Positions 1-9,966 of a stretch of DNA of 64,000 nt are shown here, piece by piece. The stretch comes from Rohdeia sp041398665. GTDB lineage: Bacteria > Planctomycetota > UBA1135 > GCA-002686595. Numbering within the stretch: the first letter of the stretch is position 1; the number at the start of each line of letters is the position of its first letter. Position numbers and translations under genes: made by a program. Where the stretch lies: assembly GCA_041398665.1 (NCBI GenBank), contig JAWKUH010000018.1, positions 1 through 64,000 of the forward strand, read 5' to 3'. The notes beneath the pieces were generated by a model that saw only the letters and a list, made by a program, of their open reading frames with translations, was not told the DNA's origin and did no database searches.

Positions 1-631
1 AGTACGAACCGCCGGTCTGTTGGCTCCGTCCGCCGAAGATCAGCGCCGTGCCGCCGACGGGGTCGACCGCGCCCGCGGACCCGAGACGCGCGGGCGGGCT
101 GTGCGCGGGCGCGAGCTGCGTCCAGGTCGTGCCGACGAGGCGCCACGTGTCGCCGAGCGCGATGCCCGAGGGGAAGCGCGGGAACATGCCGCCGAAGAGC
201 ACGAGTCCGCCACCGATCGGATCGGCGACGAACACGGGGATCTGCCGCGCGCTGAGCGACGGCGTCGGGACGATCGTCCAGTCGGTGCCGTCGTGCACCG
301 CGATCGACGACTCCCCGGCCTCACCGAGGACGCCGGTGAACTCGCCGAGGTACGCGACGGCGCGCAAGCCCTGCGGGTCGTAGGTCACGGCTTGGAGGTA
401 GCCGAGATCTTGGTGCGGCGAGTTCGGGTCGGCTTCGAAGCTGCCGCCCGCGTACGTCGCCTCGAGCGCGCCGAGGAACGGGAAGCCGACCGTGAGGAGG
501 CGCGGTTGGAGCGGAGACCCCTGCACGGCGCGTCCCGTCGCGCCGCTCTCGACCAGCGGCGTCCACGACTGTTGGGCGAGCGCGGTGGGTGCCGCGGCGA
601 GGAGCGCGGCGAGCGTGAGCTGGGAACGCAT
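1..631 (-). CDS. Secreted kelch-type beta-propeller protein (3' end outside window)
   Basis: About 210 N-terminal residues are visible; the gene runs off the window start. The product opens with a clear Sec signal peptide (residues 1-19, ending ALA-Q). The mature part has repeated blade-like motifs with LVLFGG and ALIFGG cores, plus recurring phrases of the type 'GDTWRLVGTTWTQL', as in kelch/galactose-oxidase-like propellers. It is probably exported and binds a ligand or carbohydrate, but no catalytic residue can be assigned from a partial sequence. The start is the ATG at 631, chosen because it gives the signal peptide; no strong ribosome-binding site is seen. It is transcribed away from the DUF1080 gene across a 225-base gap (632-856) in which I see nothing recognisable. 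Confidence 0.7.
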   Translation of the reverse strand, partial: MRSQLTLAALLAAAPTALAQQSWTPLVESGATGRAVQGSPLQPRLLTVGFPFLGALEATYAGGSFEADPNSPHQDLGYLQAVTYDPQGLRAVAYLGEFTGVLGEAGESSIAVHDGTDWTIVPTPSLSARQIPVFVADPIGGGLVLFGGMFPRFPSGIALGDTWRLVGTTWTQLAPAHSPPARLGSAGAVDPVGGTALIFGGRSQQTGGSY

Positions 632-856
632 GGGCGTCGTGGATCGCGGTCGGGGGTGAGAGTGGCGTCTTCGAGCGACGGCGCCGGGCCTCGCTCGACG
701 TTCCAGGATCCTCGACAGGTGCCGCCGCGCGCAAGGTCGCGGCGCATCGGCGCGCGACGGAGCGCGCGTCGGACGATCTCCCGCGGGCTCCGTCGATCCC
801 GAGCGTCGGCGCCTCGACGGCGCCGACCGCTGCGCGGTGCCCGCCGACGCCCGAGC

Positions 857-1546
857 TCAGAGCCGCCGGATCTTGATGTTGCGGAACCAGACCTCGTCGC
901 CATGGTCCTGGAGCGCGATGTGCCCGGAGCGGCGCATGCCGTAGTCCGGCATCGACGCGAACTTCGACGCGGCAACGCGTTGGTACCAGTCGTCGGACCA
1001 GAGCTCGTACTCGACGACGAGCTCGCCGTTGAGGTAGTGACGCACGTGTCCGCCGCGCACGACGATCCGCGAGCGGTTGTACGCGCCCGTCGTGTTGGTC
1101 GCGTCGACGCGCGGCGCGTAGAGCGCGTAGTCCGAGCCCGCGCTCGTCTTCGGGTCGGCGCCGTCCGGGTGGTTCTTGTTGTCGAGGATCTGGTACTCCG
1201 GACCCGTCTCAAAGACGTAGTCGTGGTCCTCGGTCACGTGGAAGAAGATGCCGCTGTTGCCGCCCGGGGCGATCTTCCAGTCGAGGTAGAGCTCGAAGTC
1301 CTCGTACTGCTCGCGCGTGACGATGTCGCCGGCCGGACCGCCCCGGTGGATGGCACCGTCGCGGACCTCCCAGCCGTTCGAGATGGTGTCGCTCTTGTAG
1401 TTGCGCCAGTGCTCGAGCGAGCTGCCGTCGAAGAGGAGCTGGAAGCCCGCGGACTCCTCCGCCCCCGTGAGCGTGTTGGGCGGCGTGTGCGCACAGGCGG
1501 TGAGGAGGGCGACGGACGCGAGTGCGGCGGTGCGGAGCGTGTTCAT
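857..1546 (-). CDS. DUF1080 / 3-keto-disaccharide hydrolase family lipoprotein
   Basis: The product has 229 residues. A lipoprotein signal ends in LLTAC with Cys18, so it is expected to be membrane-anchored outside the cytoplasm. The rest is one concanavalin-like DUF1080 domain: FDGSSLEHW near residue 40, GNSGIFFHV near 95, EYQILDN near 118, a central YNRSRIVVRGG stretch, and a C-terminal HIALQDHGDEVWFRNIKI that is diagnostic for the family. Family members act on keto-sugar glycosides or other glycosides and are greatly expanded in planctomycetes; the substrate here is unknown. It lies 11 bases downstream of a broken NHS-type permease gene and near a sugar-phosphate isomerase, which suggests a small sugar-use operon read on the minus strand. 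Confidence 0.9.
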   Translation of the reverse strand: MNTLRTAALASVALLTACAHTPPNTLTGAEESAGFQLLFDGSSLEHWRNYKSDTISNGWEVRDGAIHRGGPAGDIVTREQYEDFELYLDWKIAPGGNSGIFFHVTEDHDYVFETGPEYQILDNKNHPDGADPKTSAGSDYALYAPRVDATNTTGAYNRSRIVVRGGHVRHYLNGELVVEYELWSDDWYQRVAASKFASMPDYGMRRSGHIALQDHGDEVWFRNIKIRRL

Positions 1547-1557
1547 GGATGCAGCGA

Positions 1558-2834
1558 TCAGGAGTTGCCCAGGCGCGACGGGTCGTTCTTTCCGGCGCGG
1601 TAGAGAACGAGCAGGAGGACGAGGCAGGCGAGAGCGGCCCACATCGGGGCGCTGAAGAGCTTCGTGTAGTCCATCGAACCGTCCGCGCGCTTCGCCCACG
1701 CGCCGACGACGGAGGTCGCGACCCAACTGCCGACGATGATGCCGACGCCGACGATCACGAGGTTGAAGATGTTCTGGGCGCTCGCGCGCACGTCGGCGGT
1801 GGTCTCCTCGTCGACGACCATGAAGGCGACGAAGATGAAGCAGCCGAAGCAGAGACCGTGGAGCGCGACGCCGAGGAGCACCGGCGCGAGCGAGTCGGTG
1901 TACGCGAACAGCGCCATGCGCGCGGCGTAGGCAGCGAGCCCGACGGCGAGCAGCGCCTTGCGCGAGACCTTCTTCGCGACGAGCGGGATCAGCGCGAGCA
2001 CGAGGATCTCGCTCATCTGGCCGATCGCCATCAGCCCGCCGCCGCCGACCCCGAAGATCCGGTTGATCGTCGACGCGGTCTCGCGGCCGTAGCCGCTGAG
2101 GAAGTCCGACGTGAAGACGAAGTAGAACTGGTGGATGCAGCTCACCGGGACGGCGATCAGGAACAGCGTCACGAGCGGCTGCCGCCGGAACTCGCGCATC
2201 GCCTCGAACGTCGCGTTCGCCTCCTTCGGCGCCTTCGACGGCGGGGTGTGCGGCAGCGTGAAGCAGAAGACGCCCATGACGACGCCGAGGATCGCGCTCA
2301 GCCAGAACGTCGGCGCGCCCCGCGTCCTGCGCGGCGCCGACGACCGCCTCGTCGGTGCCGACCGGGGTGTGGTTCGGGAGCGGCCACTGCCCCACCGCGA
2401 TGCTGGCGACGATCCAACCGATCGTGCCCCACAGTCGCCTGCCGAAGTCGCGGTCGCGGTCGGGCAGGTGCGCGAACAGCGAGTTCGTGAGCGCGAGCGT
2501 CGGCGCGTAGACCAGCCCGTAGACGACCGACAGCACGAGGAACGGCGCGAACTCGGTCGTCGAGCTGAGCATCCAGACGAGCGCCGCGCCGACGAGGTGA
2601 CTGATCGCCGGGAAGCGCTCCGTCGCCGAATACCTGTCGGCGATGTCCCGCGAGGAACAGCCGATGATCGCGCCGACCGCGCCGCCCGCGAGGATGTACC
2701 CACTGGTCCAGCGTGAAGTGCCGGTGCCCCATCAGGAACAGGTAGAGGATCAGCCACGCCCCCCAGATCGCGTACTGGAGGAACATCATCACCGACAGGC
2801 GCAGCTTCACGCCGGTCGCGGCGGTCGCGTTCAT
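1558..2834 (-). pseudogene. NHS-family (nucleoside/sugar:H+ symporter) MFS permease, two frame breaks
   Basis: Read with two frame changes this is a ~420-residue major-facilitator permease of the nucleoside:H+ symporter type. It begins with RLSVMMFLQYAIWGAWL, contains PTLALTNSLF and WGTIGWIVA, and ends after about 12 hydrophobic segments. The reading frame breaks near 2698 (after HFTLDQ, resuming at GYILAGGAVGAIIG) and near 2322 (after VVGAAQD, resuming at APTFWLSAILGV). Both breaks lie beside short G or C runs, so consensus errors are as likely as true mutations. If functional it would import a sugar or nucleoside for the neighbouring DUF1080 and isomerase proteins. Start is the ATG at 2834. 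Confidence 0.75.
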
Positions 2835-2942
2835 GGGGAGGGTGGGGACGGGGGTCGAGCCGCGACCGCGGGGAACGGTCCTACGTCGTCACGAGGACGG
2901 GCGTGCGGCGGTCGGGGGAACGGCGGCGGTGCGCGCGGCGGG

Positions 2943-3973
<1,031 letters not shown>

Positions 3974-4231
3974 GGGAGCCGCATCCTAGTGCTGTCCCCA
4001 CTCGCTGGTGATGACGAGCCTCGGGACGCCGGGCCCCCTCCCGCGACGCGTTCCGGGCCCTCCCCTCCTGCGGGGCCGCGCTCCCCACCCCGACCCGGGC
4101 CCCGGCGGGGCGCGTCACCAGCGAACGGGGCCAGTACCGCGTGGGGCAACTTTTTCCGACCAAGCACCCATCAAGGGGATAGCTTCCAGGTGCCCCGTCC
4201 GATCGGCCCACCGCCGACCGGGGCTCCATCC

Positions 4232-4873
4232 ATGGGACTCTCCATCACCAAGATCCGCGGCGGCGTCTGGCTCCTCGCCGGCAGCCTCGTGGGATCCCTC
4301 GCCACCGCGGGCATCGCCGGGCTCGGCTCGGACGAGATGGCCGTCGAGGCCGTCCTCGCGGGGTCGATCGGCGGTCCTGGGGCCGCCGCACTCGGCTCCT
4401 CGGAACCCGGGGCCGCCGTCCGTCCGGACGACGCCCCCGCGGCCGCGCGCCGGACCGATCGCGGCGCACCGGCGCCCGCGGTCGACCCCCGCCTCCTCGC
4501 GATGCCCCTCCAGGAGCGCTTCGCGCAGGTCACGCCCGGCGCGTCCAACCCCGGCGTCCGCGTCGCCCCTCCCGAGCAGCGCATGAGCGGGATGATCGCG
4601 GCGCTCTTCCCGAGCGACGAGACCGTCCTCTCGACGACGCCCTCCTTCCGGCCGCCCCCGCCGGTCGACCCGCCGCCCGACGTCGACGACGGGGACGACG
4701 GAGACGACGAGGAGGAGACCTGCGTGGGCGAGGACTGCGATACGTCCGGACCCTGCGCTCCGCCCCCTTCCGGGGTACCGGAGCTCGACGCGGATCTGTT
4801 CCGCACCGGCGTCCTGCTGCTCCTCGGAGGCGCGCTGGTGCTGGGTTCGCGGCGCCGGTTCGGCGCGGCCTGA
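4232..4873 (+). CDS. Exosortase-sorted surface protein with VPELD-type C-terminal signal
   Basis: The product has 213 residues: an N-terminal hydrophobic export signal (residues 10-28), a long low-complexity Ala/Pro/Asp-rich body and an acidic stretch (DDGDDGDDEEE) followed by CVGEDCDTSGPC. The tail is a textbook tripartite sorting signal: VPELD at residues 182-186, a hydrophobic helix (about 190-206) and an RRRF basic end. This is very close to the VPEID-CTERM variant of PEP-CTERM, whose partner is exosortase E fused to a CPBP protease. Exactly such a gene follows 76 bases downstream. I infer that the protein is cleaved at VPELD and attached or released at the cell surface. The body has no recognisable enzymatic domain. 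The ATG at 4232 is chosen because it puts the signal at the N-terminus. Confidence 0.8.
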   Translation: MGLSITKIRGGVWLLAGSLVGSLATAGIAGLGSDEMAVEAVLAGSIGGPGAAALGSSEPGAAVRPDDAPAAARRTDRGAPAPAVDPRLLAMPLQERFAQVTPGASNPGVRVAPPEQRMSGMIAALFPSDETVLSTTPSFRPPPPVDPPPDVDDGDDGDDEEETCVGEDCDTSGPCAPPPSGVPELDADLFRTGVLLLLGGALVLGSRRRFGAA

Positions 4874-4900
4874 CCCCGGCGAGTCCGCGATTGGGCTCGA

Positions 4901-4942
4901 CGCGCGGCGCGCTCCCTTCCGATGAGGGGAGCGCGCCGCGCG
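4901..4942 (+). terminator. Perfect 16-bp hairpin between the sorted protein and the exosortase gene
   Basis: Bases 4901-4916 and 4927-4942 are perfect inverted complements (16 G/C-rich pairs) enclosing a 10-base loop. There is no following T-run, so it may act as an attenuator or RNA-stability element as well as a terminator. It lies between the end of the VPELD gene (4873) and the exosortase start (4950). Confidence 0.55.
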
Positions 4943-4949
4943 CGTTCCC

Positions 4950-6613
4950 GTGTCCACGTCCCTCCGCCCCACCGTCGCCGGAGCCGCCTCCGGGCAGGAC
5001 CACCGTCAGCTGCGCTTCGTCGCGCTCGCGCTCGTCCTCGCGGCGGAGGTCGCGCTCGGGCTGCGCGGCATCGACACCGACTTCCTGATCGGGCACGACG
5101 CGTGGTGGGTCGAGCCGGTTCGCACGCTCAGCCACAACGTCCCCATCGCGGCGTCGGTCGTCGCCGTCGTCGCGCTGCTCGGAGCGGGGCGCTGGCGCCG
5201 AGCCTTCGAGCCCGTGCTCGCGACGCCGGCGTCAGCGCGCGACGCGCTCTTCGCGAGCGTGCTACACGTCGCGTTCGTCGCGGGGTTCGCGGCGCTCACC
5301 GGCTCCTCCTCGCCGGCGGCGCGACGAGCCCTTCGGTCCAGGACGCGCTCCCTTCGCCGTGGGCGGCGAGCGCGGGCGCGGCACTCGTCTGCGCGCTCCT
5401 CGCGACGTCGCCCGCGAGCGCGTGGCGCGCGGACTCGGACCGCTCGCGCGGACGATCGTCGTCGGCGCGGTCGCCGGAGCAGGGCTCTACGCGCTCGGCG
5501 CGTGGATCGACGGGAACTACTTCCTGTGGGGACCGCTCGCGGACGTCACGCTCGACGCGTCCGCGTGGTTCGTCGGCCTGTACGCGGGCGACGTGTACCT
5601 CGACGCTCCCGCGCGCATCCTCGGGACGGGCACGTTCCGCGTCATCGTCACGAAGTACTGCTCGGGGCTCGAGGGCCTCGCGCTGTTCGGCCTCTTCTTC
5701 GGGAGCTTCCTCGTGCTCGCGCGCGAGCGACTGCGCCTCGCGCGAGCGATCTGGGTGCTGCCGGCCGGCATGCTGCTCGTGTGGGTCCTCAACGCGGCCC
5801 GCATCGCGGCGTTGATCGCGCTCGGGAGCTACTACGACCCGAAGCTCGCCGTCGACGCGTTCCACACCCACGCGGGATGGCCGCCCTTGATCGCCGTCGC
5901 GCTCGGTTGCGTCGCCGCGACGACGCGCATCGAGTCGTTCCGACGGGTGCGCGCGAACGACGAACCCGGCGCGCGAGCGCCGCGAGCCCGACGGCACCGC
6001 GGCCCACCTCCTCCCGCTGCTCGCCGTCGTCGCGACGAGTCTCGTCGCGGGCGCGTTCCTCGACGCGTCCGCGACCTCGGCGCCGCTGCGCGTCCTGGTC
6101 GGCGCCGCGGTGCTGTGGCGCCTCCGCGCACGCTCCCGCGCCCCGCGATCGCTCTCGCGCCGCACGTCGTGCTGCTCGCCGCGTTCGCACTCGCCGTGTG
6201 GCTCGTGTTCGACCCGACGGATCCCGCGGGATCGTCGCCGCCGAGCTGGCTCGCGGACGCGAACGCCGTCCTCGCCGCCCTGTGGTGGACGAGCGCGGCC
6301 GTCTCCTACGTCGTGGTCACGCCGGTCGTCGAAGAGCTCGCGTTCCGCGGCTACGCGCAGCGGCGACTCACCGCGGCCCGCTTCGGAACAGGTCCGCTAC
6401 GCGCGGCCCTCACCCTTCGCCGTCGTCGGTTCCGCGCTCGCCTTCGGCCTGCTGCACCAGAACTGGATCGGCGGTGCCCTCGTCGGCGTTCTCTGCAGCC
6501 TCGCGGCGGCGCGGCGCGACCGCCTCGGTGACGCCGTCCTGGTGCACGCGCTGGTGAACCTCGCTCTGCTCGTGCTCGCGGTCGCGACGTCCGAGTACGG
6601 GTACTGGTTCTGA
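4950..6613 (+). pseudogene. xrtE: Exosortase E/CPBP protease fusion (XrtE-like), several frame breaks
   Basis: The exosortase half has all three catalytic elements: Cys in TKYCSGLEG (codon 5659-5661), Arg in NAARIAAL (5800-5802) and His in FHTHAGWPP. The C-terminal half is a CPBP/CAAX-type membrane protease with EE..R (EELAFRG, 6331-6351), FGLLHQNW (His codon 6455) and HALVN (His 6545, Asn 6557). This fusion is the hallmark of exosortase E in VPEID-CTERM systems, and it sits directly after a VPELD-tailed protein. The coding signal moves between frames near 5303, 5425, 5975, 6125 and 6390, yet the sequence on each side stays family-like and no motif is lost. Five breaks look more like uncorrected indels or very recent decay than ancient loss. 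Stop codon at 6611-6613. Confidence 0.75.
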
Positions 6614-6965
6614 GCACGCGGGGGAACCACAGAGCACACGGAGCACACGAAGCGCCGCCTCCGGCGGCGGACCCGCGGAAGGAACGCGGGGACCCGCGCC
6701 GAGCACAGCGCGTCGTGCTTCTCTCGAGGGCTGCGCGGCCTGCCGGCCGCGCGGAATCGAGCACGAAGCACACGGAGCACACGAAGCGCCGCCTTCGGCG
6801 GCGGACCACGCGGAAGAACGCAGGGACCCGCGGGGCGCATCGCGCCCGCGGGTCCTGCCCCAGCGCCGCGGGCGGCGCCTTCGTGCTCTTCGTGGTCCTT
6901 CTGTCTTCCCTTCGTGTTTCCTGCGTGGTCCTCGGCGCCGGAGGCGCCGAGCGCAGCCCTTCGAG
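6614..6965. repeat. Composite palindromic intergenic repeat, copy 1
   Basis: The gap after the exosortase gene contains nested hairpins rather than a gene. Two copies of a ~40-base unit (CACGGAGCACACGAAGC followed by a CGCCGCC-TTCG-type hairpin) lie at 6633-6672 and about 6767-6806. Between and after them are a GCGCGGCC/GGCCGCGC palindrome (near 6732-6752), a GGGACCCGCGG...CCGCGGGTCC palindrome (near 6825-6860) and a CGGCGCCGGAGGCGCCGAG hairpin (near 6940). The same four modules recur at 33.7-34.2, 40.8-41.0, 48.4-48.6 and 57.6-58.0 kb. It looks like a REP/BIME-like family of non-coding elements. Confidence 0.7.
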
Positions 6966-7158
6966 CCCCCGTCGCCCGCGGAATCCCCCCTCCGGACTTC
7001 GGCCCCGACCCGTCGGAAGCCGATCGGAGAGCACGGGTCGCGCCCCCTCGCTCGACCCGAGCCCCGCCCTGGCCCGCCCGCCCCGTCTCTTCCGCCGCCT
7101 GTTCGGCTCGTCGCTCCGGCACCACCCCGGCGTCGCGACCGTCGCCGAGTTCGAGCGC

Positions 7159-8286
7159 GTGTTCCAACGCGAACGCGCCCTCGCCGAACGCGGCGCGCGG
7201 CACTTCTCGCTCGTCGTGTTCGAGCCGACGTCCGACGAACCGCGCGTCGTCATGCGCCTGACGCGCGCCATCTCGCGACGCCTGCGCGACTCCGACGTGC
7301 TCGGTCGGATCGACTGGCAGCGCTACGCCGTCATCCTGTCGGCCACCGACGCCGAGGGCGCGTGGGTCTTCACGGACCGCGTCCTCGCCGACCTCGCACG
7401 CGAGTACCTCCCGGCCGACGTGCGCGTGTACAGCGACCAGGACGCCGCGGAGCGGTCGTCGGGCGCGCGCGTCGACGGCTCGCCGTCGACCCCGACCCCG
7501 GTCGAGTCCCCCGCACCGTCGCCCGCTTCCGTCGACGTGCTCGAGGGCGCGGCCGCACACCTCGCCAGCCTCGCGAGCGGCGCGAGCGACGAGGTCGCCG
7601 CCGAGCTCGGCGGCGAGGACGACCTGCGCGCGGTGCGCGACGACCTGGGCCGCGGCTCGTTCGATCTCGAGGAACTGTTCGTGCGTCCGACCCCGCCGCT
7701 CAAGCGCGCGCTCGACGTGCTCGGCTCGGCGGCACTGATCCTCGTGCTGTCGCCGTTCCTCCTGACGATCGCCGCCGCGGTCAAGCTCTCGAGCCCCGGC
7801 CCGATCTTCTTCCGACAGAAGCGCGCGGGAGTCGGCGGCAAGCCCTTCACGTTCTTCAAGTTCCGCTCGATGTACGTCGACGCGGAGGCGCGCAAGGCCG
7901 CGCTGATGGACCGGAACGAAGCGGACGGACCTGTCTTCAAGATGAAGAACGACCCGAGGGTCACCCCGATCGGGCGCGTCCTCCGTCGCTTCAGCCTGGA
8001 CGAGCTGCCGCAGCTCTGGAACGTGCTCGCGGGCGACATGAGCCTCGTCGGACCGCGCCCGCCGACGATGGACGAGATCCCGGCCTACGCCCGCTGGCAC
8101 CGTAGGAGGTTGCAATTGAAGGGCGGCCTCACCTGCCACTGGCAGGTCAGCGGCCGCAGCGACGTCCCGTTCGAGGAGTGGATGCGCATGGACGCGCGCT
8201 ACAGCCGCGAAGCCAACCTCGGTACGGACATCAAGTTGCTCGCGAAGACCGCCAAGGCGGTCATCTCGGGCAAGGGCGCGTACTGA
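7159..8286 (+). CDS. Undecaprenyl-phosphate sugar-1-phosphate transferase (bacterial sugar transferase)
   Basis: The C-terminal ~200 residues are a complete bacterial sugar transferase domain: one membrane helix (VLGSAALILVLSPFLLTI), FFRQKRAGVGGKPF, FKFRSMYVDAE, FKMKNDPRVTPIGRVLRR, SLDELPQLWNVL and MSLVGPRPP, with the catalytic Asp-Glu pair in SLDELPQ. It transfers a sugar-1-phosphate to the lipid carrier as the first step of exopolysaccharide synthesis. The N-terminal ~130 residues resemble a degenerate GGDEF-like domain (FSLVVFEPTS, RLRDSDVLGRI, YAVILSATD) without a GGDEF motif. The start is uncertain. The GTG at 7159 is the nearest in-frame start, but domain-like sequence continues upstream to about 7090 and the frame stays open into the repeat region, so the true start may be upstream or masked by an indel. 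Confidence 0.85.
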   Translation: MFQRERALAERGARHFSLVVFEPTSDEPRVVMRLTRAISRRLRDSDVLGRIDWQRYAVILSATDAEGAWVFTDRVLADLAREYLPADVRVYSDQDAAERSSGARVDGSPSTPTPVESPAPSPASVDVLEGAAAHLASLASGASDEVAAELGGEDDLRAVRDDLGRGSFDLEELFVRPTPPLKRALDVLGSAALILVLSPFLLTIAAAVKLSSPGPIFFRQKRAGVGGKPFTFFKFRSMYVDAEARKAALMDRNEADGPVFKMKNDPRVTPIGRVLRRFSLDELPQLWNVLAGDMSLVGPRPPTMDEIPAYARWHRRRLQLKGGLTCHWQVSGRSDVPFEEWMRMDARYSREANLGTDIKLLAKTAKAVISGKGAY

Positions 8287-8327
8287 ACGGGTGGAACCGC
8301 GGGGGCCCGGACGGGGTCCTAGCGGTC

Positions 8328-9956
8328 ATGTTCCCGACCCCCTACCCGATCGTGAAACGCTACCTCCTGCTCGCCCTGTTGCTCCCGCCCGCCGCGGCGG
8401 CGCTGTACTTCGCCCGCAGCGGGCCCGAGGTGTACACGGCGCCGACCGCGCCGCGCACGCGCCCTCCCGTCGCACGCGGCGACCACGACTCGCCGCTCGC
8501 GGTCAACCTGCCGACGCTCCAGTACTGGTCGAGCCAGGTCGTCTACTCCGACCTCTTCCGTCAGGCGTCGCGCTGGTACCGCGAGGACCTCACGACGTGG
8601 GCCTGGGACTCCGGTCCGCCGCTCGCCGTCGACGCGCAGGGCTGGGTCACGTCGCTGCTCCCGAACCAGGCGGCGAGCGTGCTCATCGGTCGCGGACCGT
8701 TCGGACTGCTCCCGATCGGCTCCTATCGGGTCAGCTGGGACGGCGTGGGCAACCTCGACGTCGTCGGTAACGGCGCGAAGAAGGGCCAGGTCGGCAACGG
8801 CCACATGGAGGTGGTCATCGACCACCTCTCGGCGTCCGGTATCCAGCTGCGCCTCACGTCGACGGACCCCGCGAATCCGCTGCGGAACATCCGCGTCGTC
8901 CCGCCGGGCGTCGACTTCACGAAGAACCCGCTGTTCCACCCGCGCTTCCTCGAGCTGATGAAGCGGTTCCGTGCGATCCGCTTCATGGACTTCCAGCGCA
9001 CCAACAACTCGCCCGTCGAGGAGTGGTCCGACCGCACCACCCCCGGAGTCGCGGTGCAGACGGGAGAAGCCGGCGTGTGCGTCGAGCACATGATCGCGCT
9101 GTGCAACGAGGTCCGCGCGGACGGTTGGTTCTGCATCCCGCACCTCGCGAACGACGACTACGTGCGCGACTTCGCGCGCCTGCTCGAGAGGGACATGGAC
9201 CCCGAGCTCAAGGTCTTCGTCGAGTACTCGAACGAACTCTGGAACGGCGGCTTCGGCCAGGCGCAGTACGCCGCGCAGAAGGGCGCGCAGCTCGGTCTCC
9301 CCGGGAGCGCGTTCCAGAACCAGTTGAAGTGGGGTTCGCAGCGCGCCGTCGAGTGCTTCGACATCTTCCGCCAGGTCTTCTCGCACTCCCCGGAGCGCCT
9401 GGTGTGCGTGCTCGCCGGGCAGTCGGTCAACCCGTGGACGGGTCAGGTCGTGCTCGACCACGAGGACGCCTACCTGCACGCCGACGCGTACGCCGTCGCG
9501 CCGTACTTCGGCGCGCGGCTCGGCGACCCGCTCAACGCACCGGCGCTGCTGACGATGACGCCGGCCCAGCTCGAGGCGAAGCTGTTCGAGGACCAGCGCG
9601 ACACGCTCGCCGCGATCGACTCGAACGTCGCGCTCGCGGCGTCGCACGGCCTACCCCTCGTCGCCTACGAGGGCGGACAGCACCTGGCCGGACTCGGTCC
9701 GATGCAGAACGACCAGGCGCTGACCGACCTGTTCGTCTCGATCAACCGCAGCGCGGTGATGGGCGAACTCTACGACGTCTACCTCGAGTTCTGGCGCGAC
9801 GCCGGCGCGCACGAGATGTTCCTCTGGAACCTCGCCGACGAGCCGTCGAAGTTCGGCAGCTGGGGACTGCTCGAGACCACGAACCAACCGATCGCGGAGG
9901 CGCCGAAGTGGCGCGCCGTCGAGTCCTTCGTCCTGGAGAACCAGCCCTGGTGGTAG
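8328..9956 (+). CDS. Exported glycoside-hydrolase-like (clan A type) protein
   Basis: The product has 542 residues with an N-terminal membrane segment (residues 9-25) that serves as signal peptide or anchor. The body has clan-A-like features: RFMDFQRTNN, a candidate acid/base Glu in VFVEYSNELWN and a candidate nucleophile Glu in VAYEGGQHL, in the expected order and spacing for a TIM barrel. Related planctomycete proteins are often labelled cellulose-binding; no separate binding module is visible. Its place between the sugar-phosphate transferase and a glycosyltransferase suggests trimming or release of the exopolysaccharide, an inference from context. The ATG at 8328 lies 41 bases after the previous stop and gives the hydrophobic N-terminus. 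Confidence 0.75.
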   Translation: MFPTPYPIVKRYLLLALLLPPAAAALYFARSGPEVYTAPTAPRTRPPVARGDHDSPLAVNLPTLQYWSSQVVYSDLFRQASRWYREDLTTWAWDSGPPLAVDAQGWVTSLLPNQAASVLIGRGPFGLLPIGSYRVSWDGVGNLDVVGNGAKKGQVGNGHMEVVIDHLSASGIQLRLTSTDPANPLRNIRVVPPGVDFTKNPLFHPRFLELMKRFRAIRFMDFQRTNNSPVEEWSDRTTPGVAVQTGEAGVCVEHMIALCNEVRADGWFCIPHLANDDYVRDFARLLERDMDPELKVFVEYSNELWNGGFGQAQYAAQKGAQLGLPGSAFQNQLKWGSQRAVECFDIFRQVFSHSPERLVCVLAGQSVNPWTGQVVLDHEDAYLHADAYAVAPYFGARLGDPLNAPALLTMTPAQLEAKLFEDQRDTLAAIDSNVALAASHGLPLVAYEGGQHLAGLGPMQNDQALTDLFVSINRSAVMGELYDVYLEFWRDAGAHEMFLWNLADEPSKFGSWGLLETTNQPIAEAPKWRAVESFVLENQPWW

Positions 9957-9966
9957 GAGCGCCGTC

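Noticed and set aside
6715..7158. N-terminal extension of the sugar transferase
   Set aside because: The frame is open but reads through repeat hairpins and has no protein-like character before about 7090.
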